Source of the DNA: Xylanibacillus composti
GTDB taxonomy: Bacteria; Bacillota; Bacilli; Paenibacillales; K13
Assembly (NCBI RefSeq): GCF_018403685.1
Contig: NZ_BOVK01000003.1
Span: 1 to 64,000 of the forward strand
DNA length: 64,000 nucleotides
Direction of reading: 5' to 3'
The notes under the pieces are model-generated. The model had not been told where the DNA came from. It saw only the letters and a list, made by a program, of their open reading frames with translations, and did not search any database. Shown here in pieces: positions 1 to 7,974 of the stretch (positions are counted from its first letter, which is position 1; the number at the start of each line of letters is the position of its first letter). Position numbers and translations under genes: made by a program.

Positions 1-36
1 AACTATCTTCATTAATAAACCAAACACTCTCAAACT

Positions 37-246
37 TTACTTAAAATCAATAATCTCCCGAATATCCTCGATGTCCAGTGCCTCGGCGATTCGTTCGATA
101 TGGGCAAAGTGAATGCTGGTTCGTTTGCCGTTGGACAATTCGCTTAAGGCGGCATGGCGCACGTCTGCCAAGCGGGATAGCTCCCGAATCGAGATTCCGC
201 GTTTCTTGGCCAACTCGGCTATTTTGACAACGACTGTTCTGGTCAT
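37..246 (-). CDS. Small XRE-family helix-turn-helix regulator
   Basis: A 69-residue protein that is essentially one Cro/C1-type HTH domain. The recognition-helix region reads ISIRELSRLADVRHAALSEL and is followed by the usual NGKRTSI...IERIAEALDI ending. It has no sensor or oligomerisation domain. It is presumably a small DNA-binding repressor acting as a dimer in the cytoplasm. It is transcribed away from the LytTR gene at 359, with a perfect 14-bp palindrome between them. Family assignment is secure; target and signal are unknown. Confidence 0.85.
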   Translation of the reverse strand: MTRTVVVKIAELAKKRGISIRELSRLADVRHAALSELSNGKRTSIHFAHIERIAEALDIEDIREIIDFK

Positions 247-311
247 TCTGGCTCCCCCGTTTGCATATTGACTTTACGCCAAAACGTACCATAGAATAGT
301 GAAATGAGTGG

Positions 312-325
312 TACGCATATGCGTA
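312..325. promoter_or_regulatory. Perfect 14-bp palindrome between divergent regulators (candidate operator)
   Basis: TACGCATATGCGTA is a perfect palindrome in the 112-bp gap between the XRE gene (start 246, minus strand) and the LytTR gene (start 359, plus strand). Its size and position suit a dimeric HTH repressor controlling one or both genes. Binding is inferred, not shown. Confidence 0.4.
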
Positions 326-358
326 TCGAAATAAGGTTGTGCAAGACGAGGGGGAAAT

Positions 359-712
359 ATGCAAGTTCCAGTACAGCGACAAGGAAAAATCGAATGGGTC
401 CACCTGAAGGATATCATCCATATTCAATCGGCGGGGAGTGGCAAGCTATTATTTCACACAGCGGAAAAGTCGGTTTTTCCGCTTCGGACATTTAGCGAAT
501 GGAGTGAGTTATTCCTATCGGATGAATTATTTGTACAAGTCGATCGGGGCAATCTGATCAATCTGAATCACGTCATTGGATACGATGATTGCTATGACTT
601 GGTGAAGCTGCGCCATTCAGAGCAACCTTACAAAGTTCCCGTTGCGCAATCCCAAATCATGAAGCTTAGGAGGAATCCTCACCTTCTCCTCACAAGCGAA
701 AATACGACTTAG
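359..712 (+). CDS. LytTR DNA-binding domain protein
   Basis: A 117-residue stand-alone LytTR domain with no receiver domain. It shows the family pattern: a first strand (IEWVHLKDIIHIQSA), the central LFVQVDRGNLINLNHV segment matching the usual F..-hR-S-hIN---I motif, and a basic end. Such proteins bind direct repeats and often control competence, bacteriocin or virulence genes. The ATG at 359 follows a G-rich stretch. No membrane partner (LytTR inhibitor type) is next to it. Its target is unknown. Confidence 0.8.
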   Translation: MQVPVQRQGKIEWVHLKDIIHIQSAGSGKLLFHTAEKSVFPLRTFSEWSELFLSDELFVQVDRGNLINLNHVIGYDDCYDLVKLRHSEQPYKVPVAQSQIMKLRRNPHLLLTSENTT

Positions 713-952
713 CCTATCGATTTCAGGTATGGAAGAAGATCGAAACTTCGCGAGTTTGCGTGTTCCGGTCTTCAAATGGTTGCTGAAAAGTTGATCAGAT
801 TTAGAGTTCGATTCCCTGAATGCGTTTGGGCCTTTTTAATCTATTTCCAGAGGCTTCATAATGGTTTCCGGCAATGAGAATACCCGGCATCTGATTGACA
901 TCTTCCTGACACATTCGTCGAATAAGATGAAGGGAAGTGATCAGGGGAGGCA

Positions 953-1243
953 GTGACTGTGCTCGACAATTATCGCGACTACCCGATGATCGGTGAATTA
1001 TCGCATGAGGATTTCTTAGATATCCAAATTTATCTGCGCGAACGGGAGTATCCGATTGATGCGGTTATTTTACGGCAAGGCCAGCATGGAGACAGCTTTC
1101 ACATTCTCCTCTCCGGAACGGTGGAGGTTTATCTAGAGCAGGAGACGAAAGTGAGCGTAGCCATCCTGGGGCCGGGGCAATTCGTCGGCGAGATGTCCTG
1201 TTTGACAGGGGGGGGCGGTCAGTGCGACGGTTCAAGCGATTGA
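953..1243 (+). CDS. Cyclic nucleotide-binding domain: N-terminal part of an interrupted cNMP-AAA-patatin gene
   Basis: The 96 residues form most of a CAP/cNMP-binding fold: LRQGQHGDSFHILLSGTVEV, then the phosphate-cassette-like GPGQFVGEMSCLTGG. The frame then goes wrong at a run of eight G (1208-1215) and stops at 1243. Removing one G restores the expected continuation (G-A-V-S-A-T-V-Q-A-I-E) and joins this part to the gene at 1257-2852, giving one protein of about 632 residues. The break is therefore a one-base slip in a homopolymer: a sequencing error, a pseudogene or a phase-variable tract. The start is an in-frame ATG or GTG near 953 behind GGGGAGG. Confidence 0.75.
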   Translation: MTVLDNYRDYPMIGELSHEDFLDIQIYLREREYPIDAVILRQGQHGDSFHILLSGTVEVYLEQETKVSVAILGPGQFVGEMSCLTGGGGQCDGSSD

Positions 1244-1256
1244 ACCTGTTCGGACT

Positions 1257-2852
1257 TTGGCGATGCCTCGCGAAGGCATTCTTCGGCTGATGGACAAGAG
1301 CCCTACGTTCCGGAGGCATATGATCGAAGCGATGGTCGCGCGAATCGGGGAGTCTAACGAGCGGGTGGCGGAGGAATATACGCGGAGCTTCGCTGTGACG
1401 AGGCAGCTGGAGCTGGAACGCCAGACTCGTTACGGCAAGATGGTGGGAAGCAGCGCATTTATGCATGAGCTTCGCAAGCGCATAGCGGATTGGGCCCGTA
1501 GGGACGAAATCGTGTGCATCATAGGGGAGAAGGGCGTCGGCAAGTTCCATGCCGCATGCGAAATTCACCATCAATCCAGCGGTGCAGGGCATCCCCTATT
1601 GAGTATTGACGGGGCCAGCTTTAACCAGGAGGAATGGCTATTGAAGGCGCGGGCGGCCCAAGGCGGTACGCTTATTCTGGAACAAGCGGATTTGCTGCCG
1701 GCTGATCTGCTTCATCGCTTGATCCAGTCGCGGCACGGCATGCGCTTGATCTTAACGGCACGTAGCATGCCGCCTGTTGCCAAGGTTCATAGGCTGGACC
1801 TGCTTCCGCTTCGAGAGCGTGCTGAGGATATCCCGGAGCTTGTGGCTTTTTTTCTGTCGGAAGCCGGTGTGCTCCATCCGTCGGAAGCGATCTCCCAAGA
1901 GGCGATGAACATGATTTGCGCATTTCCCTACCTCGGCGGCAACATTCAAGAGTTGAAGCGAGTTGTAGAGGACGCGCTTGTGCTCAGCAGAGGCAGCATC
2001 ATCCGAATCGCGCATTTGCGTTTCGGGAGCATGCGCAAGCCCGGAACCAGGCCGAAGATTGGACTGGCTCTTGGCAGCGGCTCGGCAAGGGGCGCCGCGC
2101 ATGTCGGCGTGCTGAAGGTGCTGGAGGAGGAGAAAATTCCGATAGACCTCATCGCCGGCACCAGTGTCGGGGCGTTTATCGGCGCGCTCTATGCGGGGGG
2201 ACAACCGATTTCCGCATTTGAGCGGGTGCTGCCTACGGTCCGCTGGAGACAGCTTGTGCAAGCCGCCATTCCGCCGAAGGCTATCGTCAACAATAGCCCG
2301 ATGGCGCGTTTTGTTGAGAAGTATATCGGCCCGGTCGACTTCGAGGACCTCGCCATTCCCTTCGCGGCAATGGCCTCGGATGCCGTCAGTGGCGAAGCTT
2401 ATATTCTGAACAAAGGAAGAGTGTCCCATGCGATATGCGCATCGACGGCGATTCCCGGCATTATGAAGCCGGTGAGTTACCAGAACCGGATGCTGGTGGA
2501 TGGGGCGGTGGTTCACCCGGTGCCTGTCGCGCTTGCCAAGAGCATGGGAGCCGATATCGTCATAGCGGTAGATCTCAGCTCTCCCGTCTATACAAGAAAA
2601 GCGCCCAAGCATTTCATCTCTTCGATTCTGCATACGATTGAGATTATGAGCGAAAAAATCGTGCAGGAAGAGCTCCAGCTGGCCGATGTTGTCCTCCAGC
2701 CCAAGCTGGAATCGCAGCTGTCGTTCAAGGCGTCGCCTGTCTACATTCGGGAGGGCGAGAAGGCTGCGCGTCCGGCAGTAGCGTTGATTCGGAAGAAAGT
2801 GGACACGTTGATGGTGCATGAGCAAGGAATTTCGGCTCCAATTGTCGAATGA
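1257..2852 (+). CDS. Patatin-like phospholipase with degenerate sigma54-type AAA+ domain (C-terminal part of cNMP-AAA-patatin protein)
   Basis: The N-terminal ~30 residues finish the cNMP domain begun at 953. Residues ~60-250 resemble the central domain of sigma54 activators: a Walker A-like GEKGVGK, GGTLILEQADLL in the Walker B place, and GGNIQELKRVVEDAL matching the conserved C-terminal motif. GAFTGA is missing and Walker B is degraded, so this part is probably a regulatory relic. Residues ~265-480 are a complete RssA/NTE-like patatin domain with GSGSARGAAHVG oxyanion hole, GTSVGA nucleophile Ser303 (in this frame) and the DGA catalytic Asp. It should hydrolyse acyl esters of membrane lipids under cNMP-domain control. 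A two-component pair follows directly. Confidence 0.8.
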   Translation: MAMPREGILRLMDKSPTFRRHMIEAMVARIGESNERVAEEYTRSFAVTRQLELERQTRYGKMVGSSAFMHELRKRIADWARRDEIVCIIGEKGVGKFHAACEIHHQSSGAGHPLLSIDGASFNQEEWLLKARAAQGGTLILEQADLLPADLLHRLIQSRHGMRLILTARSMPPVAKVHRLDLLPLRERAEDIPELVAFFLSEAGVLHPSEAISQEAMNMICAFPYLGGNIQELKRVVEDALVLSRGSIIRIAHLRFGSMRKPGTRPKIGLALGSGSARGAAHVGVLKVLEEEKIPIDLIAGTSVGAFIGALYAGGQPISAFERVLPTVRWRQLVQAAIPPKAIVNNSPMARFVEKYIGPVDFEDLAIPFAAMASDAVSGEAYILNKGRVSHAICASTAIPGIMKPVSYQNRMLVDGAVVHPVPVALAKSMGADIVIAVDLSSPVYTRKAPKHFISSILHTIEIMSEKIVQEELQLADVVLQPKLESQLSFKASPVYIREGEKAARPAVALIRKKVDTLMVHEQGISAPIVE

Positions 2853-2911
2853 GGCTACAGCATTCTCATTTGCTTCGGCTTGATGGAATCAAGCGAACGG
2901 GGGTATGGGCC

Positions 2912-3598
2912 TTGAAGAAGATTCTGGTTGTGGAAGATGATACAGGCATCTCGATGGTGCTGAAGGCATATTTGGCGAAAGCCGGCTACGAAGTGGAGCA
3001 GGCATTCGATGGGGAGCAAGCGATGGAGAAATTCGTACAGAGGAATCCATCGCTAGTGCTGCTTGACGTCATGCTGCCGGGAAGGGACGGCTGGTCCATT
3101 CTGAAGCAGATCCGCGAACGCAGCGCTTGTCCGGTCATCATGCTGACGGCGCTCGGGGACATCCCGTACCGCCTGGAGGGACTTAGAGGCGGAGCGGACG
3201 ATTATTTGGTCAAGCCGTTTATAGGGGAAGAGGTGGTTGCCCGAGTTCAGGCCGTGCTGCGCAGGCAGCTGCAGGTGGTGACAGAGGATATGGCGATATT
3301 CGGCAGTCTCAGGATCAACTATGCGTCGCGCGAGGTGTATTTGAACGGACAGCCTGTCAGGCTGACACCGCGAGACTTGTCGCTGCTGCTGTTCCTGGCA
3401 ATCCATCCGAATCAGTCCTTCGAACGGGAGCAGCTGATTCGCTGCGTATGGGGAGCGGATTACGGCGGCAGCGACCGCGCCGTTGACCTGGCCGTCAAGC
3501 GGATTCGCCAATCGCTGGCTGCTTGGCCCAAGCACGAAGGAGAACTGGTCACACTGCGCGGATGGGGGTATAAGTTCCATGTCCGGACGAAGTCGTAA
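2912..3598 (+). CDS. OmpR/PhoB-family response regulator
   Basis: From the TTG at 2912 this is a 228-residue regulator starting LKKILVVEDD. It has a receiver domain with phospho-acceptor Asp52 (LLDVMLPG), switch Thr (VIMLTAL) and Lys (LVKPF), then a winged-helix DNA-binding domain (RLTPRDLSLLLFLAIHP ... VKRIRQSL). An upstream in-frame ATG at 2849 overlaps the patatin stop but lacks a ribosome site; TTG 2912 has GGGGG just upstream and gives the normal family N-terminus. It overlaps the kinase gene by 20 bp, so the two are one operon. Confidence 0.93.
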   Translation: MKKILVVEDDTGISMVLKAYLAKAGYEVEQAFDGEQAMEKFVQRNPSLVLLDVMLPGRDGWSILKQIRERSACPVIMLTALGDIPYRLEGLRGGADDYLVKPFIGEEVVARVQAVLRRQLQVVTEDMAIFGSLRINYASREVYLNGQPVRLTPRDLSLLLFLAIHPNQSFEREQLIRCVWGADYGGSDRAVDLAVKRIRQSLAAWPKHEGELVTLRGWGYKFHVRTKS

Positions 3599-5024
3599 GT
3601 CCTTGCTCTATTATTGGACCGTCCGCTATATTGCCATTCTGCTCCTCAGCATGACCATAATCAGCACAGTATTGTTGTATTCTGTACATAAGGAAGGGCA
3701 AATCCGCCAACACGCCGGAATGGAGAAGATGGTTCGCGCGATCAGCCAGACGGCTGCCGAGCATGGCGGCCGCTTGCCCGACGAATTGGACCTGATGCGC
3801 TTTCTGGATGATCTCGCCTATCAATTCGGGTTGGGCGACAGACCTGTCATGTTCATAGTGGGCAGGAACGGCAGGCCCGTTCAGCAATTTCCCTCGTCCC
3901 CGCCGAAAGAAGCGGCTCAGCTTGCACCACGCATGCACGAACTCCTGACAGCCAAGACGACAATCATCCGGCTTGAAGCGCTTCAGGATCGTCCATCCTT
4001 CCTGGTGGCCTCGCATCCGATTCTTGTCGATGGAGAGGAGGCTGGATATGCGCTGTACATGATGCCACAGGTTGAAACGGTGAAAGGCGTGCTGCAATTT
4101 CAGCTTCCGCGGCTGACCCTGCTCCTGACGCTCGCGCTCAGCGGCTGGGGCATCATCTATATGCTGACGCGCCGGCTGGTCAAGCCGATTCGCGAAGTGG
4201 CAGGCGCTGCGCGGCAAGTCGTGGCCGGGGACTACCGCATACAGCTAAGCAAGGATTATCGGGAGAAGGAAGTGCACGAATTGGTATCCTCCTTCAAGGA
4301 AATGGCTGACCGGCTGCAGAAGCTGGAGTCGCTGCGCACGCAATTGCTTGCAGGAGTGACGCATGAGCTGAAAACCCCGATCACGTCTGTGAGCGGGCTC
4401 GTACAGGCAGTGAAAGATGGCATTGTCGAAGGGGAAGAGGCCGCCGTATTCCTGGACAGGTGCTTGAAGGAGAGCAATCGCCTGCAAAAAATGGTCGAAG
4501 ACCTGCTGGATTTCAACAGCTTTGCGGCGGGAGCCGTCACCGTAGCCAAGGAGCCGGTTGATCTGCAAAAGCTGTTAATGGAAGTGGTTGAGAAGTGGAG
4601 AATTGCCCAGGAAGATTCAGCGGCGGCAATCACTGTCCATACAGCGCGTGCGGTTTCGGACTGGAGAGCTGTTACGGATCCGGCTCGTGTGGAGCAGATC
4701 ATGGTCAATCTGCTGAACAACGCGCAGGCCGCATTGAATCCGGGCGGCACAATCTGCATCCGGCTTGCCGCAACATCCGGGGCCTATCTGATACAGGTTG
4801 AGGACACGGGGAGAGGAATACCCGAGGCGGAACAGAGTGACGTGTTCGAGCCGTTCTACCGGGGACAGGACAAGTTGACGCGTGTACGCGGACTGGGATT
4901 GGGTCTGCCGTTCAGTCGTTTGATTGCGCGATCCTTAGAAGGGGAAATTGTTCTCTCAAGCAGCCGCCCGGGCAGTACGATCTTCACGTTGACCCTGCCT
5001 GGCCATGCAAGCAATCGCCCATAG
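3579..5024 (+). CDS. Two-component sensor histidine kinase
   Basis: 481 residues from ATG 3579, which has GGGGG upstream and lies inside the end of the response-regulator gene. Order: TM1 (about 12-34), an extracellular sensor region of ~150 residues, TM2 (about 178-198), HAMP, HisKA with His262 in VTHELKTPITS, and HATPase_c with N box (VNLLNNAQAAL), G1 (VEDTGRGIP) and G2 (RGLGLGLPFSR). The sensor region has no recognised ligand motif. It should phosphorylate the regulator encoded just upstream; the cNMP-patatin gene just before that may be part of the same response. Confidence 0.93.
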   Translation: MSGRSRKSLLYYWTVRYIAILLLSMTIISTVLLYSVHKEGQIRQHAGMEKMVRAISQTAAEHGGRLPDELDLMRFLDDLAYQFGLGDRPVMFIVGRNGRPVQQFPSSPPKEAAQLAPRMHELLTAKTTIIRLEALQDRPSFLVASHPILVDGEEAGYALYMMPQVETVKGVLQFQLPRLTLLLTLALSGWGIIYMLTRRLVKPIREVAGAARQVVAGDYRIQLSKDYREKEVHELVSSFKEMADRLQKLESLRTQLLAGVTHELKTPITSVSGLVQAVKDGIVEGEEAAVFLDRCLKESNRLQKMVEDLLDFNSFAAGAVTVAKEPVDLQKLLMEVVEKWRIAQEDSAAAITVHTARAVSDWRAVTDPARVEQIMVNLLNNAQAALNPGGTICIRLAATSGAYLIQVEDTGRGIPEAEQSDVFEPFYRGQDKLTRVRGLGLGLPFSRLIARSLEGEIVLSSSRPGSTIFTLTLPGHASNRP

Positions 5025-5071
5025 ATTATATATCCACCAGATTTCCCCACACGGTCTATTAAACACCCCGA

Positions 5072-5105
5072 ATAAAAAGGAGAGGAGGGACAGGCGTCCC
5101 TCCTC
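5072..5105 (-). terminator. Rho-independent terminator of the LPMO gene
   Basis: A perfect 10-bp stem (GAGGAGGGAC / GTCCCTCCTC, 5082-5091 with 5096-5105) with a 4-base loop. On the minus strand it is followed by a TCCTTTTTATT run. It lies 12 bp past the stop of the monooxygenase gene. Confidence 0.85.
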
Positions 5106-5116
5106 CATTATGATGG

Positions 5117-6127
5117 CTAATTGGTAACCAGTCTCCACGGTCCCCACTGGCCTGTTGTGCCTGGTTCTTGCCCTTGCGTCCACCACTGGGCTTGCCACAA
5201 TTGCCCGTTGTGCGACACAATTTCATTGGTATACACCGTGTTCGGGTTCCAGGCTGGATACTGTCCAGGGTTAGGACCCGGATTCGGGTTGTTCGGAGAA
5301 CCGTCAACCAGTCTCCAAGCATTGTTGGTGCCCGGCACTACTCCTCTGGAGTAATAGACGGCTTCCCAAACTGCGCCGTTATAGCGGACAATTTCACCAG
5401 CTTGGTAAGGTCTGATGGATACCCACTCCTCGATTTCACCGAAGCGATTCGGGTCGCCCGGATGTCCCGGAGGCGGAGTTGTTGGCGCGGACGGGTTAAT
5501 GGACAGGTTCACATCAATCGCTTGGTAGAACGCGTTTTGCGTATCGAAGATATCCCACACCGCTACAATGACATGATAGCCTTCCCGGTCGTTCGGGATA
5601 AAACAGTCGCTGGAGTAATCAAGCGGCGGGTTGGCGCCATGGTCTCTGTACTCGCAGAACAGTTCAAGATTGGCGCGCGCCAGCGGCTCATTGGGATTCC
5701 AGCCTTTTTTGGTAATGTAGTACTTCCAGTTGTTCGTGGCGTGGTTGGCTTGAATGACCCAACGGAACGTATGCGGACCGCCCTGCAGATTAATCTTGGA
5801 CCAGCGTGTTGCCGTCTGCACGTCCAGCTCGTAGAAAGGAGCGGCACCTGTTCCGCCGTTCGCACTTGCAATTCGACCGTCAGGCACGCCGATTTCCGGG
5901 AAGTCCCCGCGTCCCTCTACGCTAAATGGCTCGTACTGTACTTGACCACAGTTGGTGTTAATCCCTAGCTGACACAAATGGGCACGGCTGTTTTGAACAT
6001 ATCCGTGAGCGTCTGCAGAGTTTGCGAACAGAAGGGAGCATGCAAACAGCAGCAAGGCAATCCCGGCTGCCGCTACCAACATGTTCGTTTTGGACAATTT
6101 CCTTTCCTTAGCGAATAAAGCTGTCAT
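5117..6127 (-). CDS. Secreted AA10 lytic polysaccharide monooxygenase with two CBM5/12 modules
   Basis: 336 residues. A signal peptide ends in SADA, so the mature protein begins with His41 (HGYVQNS), as needed for the copper histidine brace; the second ligand is His129 (QANHATNNW). The AA10 domain runs to ~210 and ends near VWDIFDTQNAFYQAIDVNL, including the buried aromatic residue. After a Pro-rich linker come two short carbohydrate-binding modules of the CBM5/12 type (about 228-275 and 293-336; motifs YQAGEIVRYNGAVWEA and YTNEIVSHNGQLWQAQ). It should cleave crystalline chitin or cellulose by oxidation outside the cell; the modules favour chitin. AAAGGAGG precedes ATG 6127. A cre-like site lies upstream. 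Confidence 0.95.
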   Translation of the reverse strand: MTALFAKERKLSKTNMLVAAAGIALLLFACSLLFANSADAHGYVQNSRAHLCQLGINTNCGQVQYEPFSVEGRGDFPEIGVPDGRIASANGGTGAAPFYELDVQTATRWSKINLQGGPHTFRWVIQANHATNNWKYYITKKGWNPNEPLARANLELFCEYRDHGANPPLDYSSDCFIPNDREGYHVIVAVWDIFDTQNAFYQAIDVNLSINPSAPTTPPPGHPGDPNRFGEIEEWVSIRPYQAGEIVRYNGAVWEAVYYSRGVVPGTNNAWRLVDGSPNNPNPGPNPGQYPAWNPNTVYTNEIVSHNGQLWQAQWWTQGQEPGTTGQWGPWRLVTN

Positions 6128-6903
6128 TTCATTTTCCTCCTTTGTTTTTTGGGGTAGGTAAGCTTGTCTGGCAGCGCAGCATCTCGGATATATGCCGAAG
6201 TGAGCGCTTTCATAATGGTTTTTGGAACGTGACCACTCCTTTCTGATGAACGATAAGCGAGATCTTGGCTGACTTCTATCATCAATCCTGATGGGCAGCT
6301 ATTGCCCGCAATGGTTAAAGGGCCAGAGAAGCAGGCCAATGAGCTGTTTCAGGAATTGATGGCTGCAGGAAAAGGGCGGAACCATGGAGGACAATGGCAA
6401 TCGGAAGTAAAAGTCGAGGAGGCTAATCGCTTCATTGCGATGAAAAACCAGTGTGTCGCCCGTCACACCCTATCATTAATGTAACACAATCGGACGGAGC
6501 TAGAGAAGTTCCAAATGTAAAATAATCCCTTCGACTCATTCGTTCGACAGCATTTTCTAGACGCCTGCAACATAAGGCTCATCCTGTCTTACATGCGCAA
6601 GGACTATTCCTTTCCCATGCCAGTGACTTGGATGGCGGGATTATACAGGATATGACCTGTCTCTCCTCATTCCGACAGTCTCTGTCACCCGGTGCAATGA
6701 GAGGGCCGCTGGCATGGAACGAATCGGTCATCAGGATGAATGCATTCCTTGCAGCTGAACTAGGAAACAAAAGGTTCTGTATGATAGCATTGCCAGTAGA
6801 AAATGAATAGGGTGGATGTCGGCAGCTGGAACGGGGATCATCATGCGCACAACTGGACTATCTGATTGTTCCAACAACTCAATGTTGGGCAGGGAGGGGA
6901 AGC
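6128..6903. other. Gene-free stretch upstream of the LPMO gene
   Basis: 776 bp in which short open frames exist on both strands, but none has both a good ribosome site and a recognisable product. It should hold the LPMO promoter on the minus strand; a cre-like sequence is at 6199-6212. The right end runs into the truncated ABC-ATPase start at 6904. Nothing else is evident. Confidence 0.5.
6199..6212 (-). promoter_or_regulatory. cre-like (CcpA) site upstream of the LPMO gene
   Basis: On the coding strand of the monooxygenase the sequence reads TGAAAGCGCTCACT, matching the CcpA consensus TGNAARCGNWWWCA at 12 of 14 positions including the central CG. It is ~75 bp before the ATG, a sensible place for catabolite repression. 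Functional status is inferred. Confidence 0.45.
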
Positions 6904-6987
6904 ATGGCAATTATTGAAGTTGCTCCATTATCGAAGTCGTATACGTATTATCCAGATACAGCAGCGGAAGCAGCTAGATGCGGGTGA
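6904..6987 (+). pseudogene. Truncated start of an ABC transporter ATPase (remnant)
   Basis: A 27-codon frame behind GGGAGGGGA begins MAIIEVAPLSKSYTYY, which closely resembles the first residues of ABC-2 type exporter ATPases (MAIIEVxxLSKxYTYY), then diverges and stops. No Walker A follows. It is most simply read as the surviving 5' end of a deleted gene; a coincidental short peptide cannot be excluded. Confidence 0.4.
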
Positions 6988-6996
6988 ACCTATTAG

Positions 6997-7028
6997 AAAA
7001 GCGGCAGTTGCAATGAACTGCCGCTTTT
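6997..7028. terminator. Bidirectional terminator
   Basis: A 13-bp perfect stem AAAAGCGGCAGTT / AACTGCCGCTTTT with a 6-base loop. T runs on both strands let it end the isomerase transcript (minus) and anything read from the left. Confidence 0.85.
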
Positions 7029-7036
7029 TGTGAAGA

Positions 7037-7813
7037 CTAGTTCGCCGCCGTACGAACCGCACGCTGAATCGTAAGCAGGTCGTGCGCGGTTTCGATATAT
7101 TCGTCCTTGCCGCCGCGAAACTCGAGGGACCAGCATCCCTGATAGCCGGCTTGTTGAAGCAGCTCGATCTTCTGAACGAGCTCAGGTCCTGTGAAATCCA
7201 CGAATGCGCGGTCCAGCTGGGCATGCATTGTGATCGGGGCTGCGATCTCATCCCCCTTGTCATGCTCTGCTTCCCAGCGGTTCACATTCAGCACAATGCC
7301 GAATGCGGGGGAGGATACAGCTTCGGCCAGACGCTTCAGATTCGACGGAACTTGCGCGGCCAGCTGATGTGTCTGCGGACCTACCCGAAACCCGTGATCG
7401 GCAGCGAACTGCGCATATTCCTGGTAGCGCTTGACGCAACATTCAAATTGTTCCTCAGTCATCGTTTTGTCGTGGATGCCAAGGTCAATTCGAAGCGCTT
7501 GGACGCCCCACTTGCGAGCGATTTCCAGATAGGCGCGGGCTTTTTGCGCATTGTGCTCGCGAACCCCAGGGTCATCGTGCCAGATATCGGCTCCGTCTAC
7601 GGCAAGGTTGGCTACAACCAACTCTTCTTCCTTCAATGTTTCATGAATGCTGGCAATGTATGCCGGTTCGGTAGAAGCCAACATACCGTTCCAGATATCC
7701 GCATGCTGCAGGCGGTAGCGGTATTTGATGCTCTCGAGATAGCCGAACACGTTCATCTTCCCTGCTTCAAATAGTGCATGAAAAGACCACGATCCGATGG
7801 AATAGGCTGTCAT
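7037..7813 (-). CDS. Sugar phosphate isomerase/epimerase-like TIM-barrel protein
   Basis: 258 residues of the xylose-isomerase-like / AP-endonuclease-2 barrel superfamily. Typical pieces are an N-terminal GSWSFHALFEAGKM strand, ALRIDLGIHD, FRVGPQTHQ in the middle (the metal-site neighbourhood), a HAQLDRAFVDF histidine strand, and the closing GCWSLEFRGGKDEYIETA, in which the Glu is a common metal ligand. Cytoplasmic, no signal peptide. ATG 7813 has a perfect AAGGAGG. It is a single-gene unit ended by the hairpin at 6997-7028. The substrate cannot be assigned; members act on ketoses, inosose or hydroxypyruvate. Confidence 0.8.
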   Translation of the reverse strand: MTAYSIGSWSFHALFEAGKMNVFGYLESIKYRYRLQHADIWNGMLASTEPAYIASIHETLKEEELVVANLAVDGADIWHDDPGVREHNAQKARAYLEIARKWGVQALRIDLGIHDKTMTEEQFECCVKRYQEYAQFAADHGFRVGPQTHQLAAQVPSNLKRLAEAVSSPAFGIVLNVNRWEAEHDKGDEIAAPITMHAQLDRAFVDFTGPELVQKIELLQQAGYQGCWSLEFRGGKDEYIETAHDLLTIQRAVRTAAN

Positions 7814-7974
7814 ATTGTCCTCCTTGATGTGCGGGGCAAGCCCTTGTTATACGGCTATCATAGCATAGGGGGAGGCAGAGCGGTAGGTTTCGTGAATGGA
7901 ACAGGGAGTGAGTTGAATCTAAGGTAAATAGAGGAATGTATGGAGGTGCGGCGAAGTATTGCGATGAGGTGATG

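Noticed and set aside
1752-2825. Long open frame on the minus strand opposite the patatin gene
   Set aside because: No ribosome site and His/Arg-rich nonsense composition; it is the complement of a well-supported coding region.
5168-5968. Plus-strand open frame across the LPMO gene
   Set aside because: The LPMO reading is complete with signal peptide, copper ligands and terminator; the opposite frame has no family resemblance.
6124-6339. 71-codon minus-strand frame just upstream of the LPMO
   Set aside because: No ribosome site and no domain; it overlaps the LPMO promoter and cre-like site.
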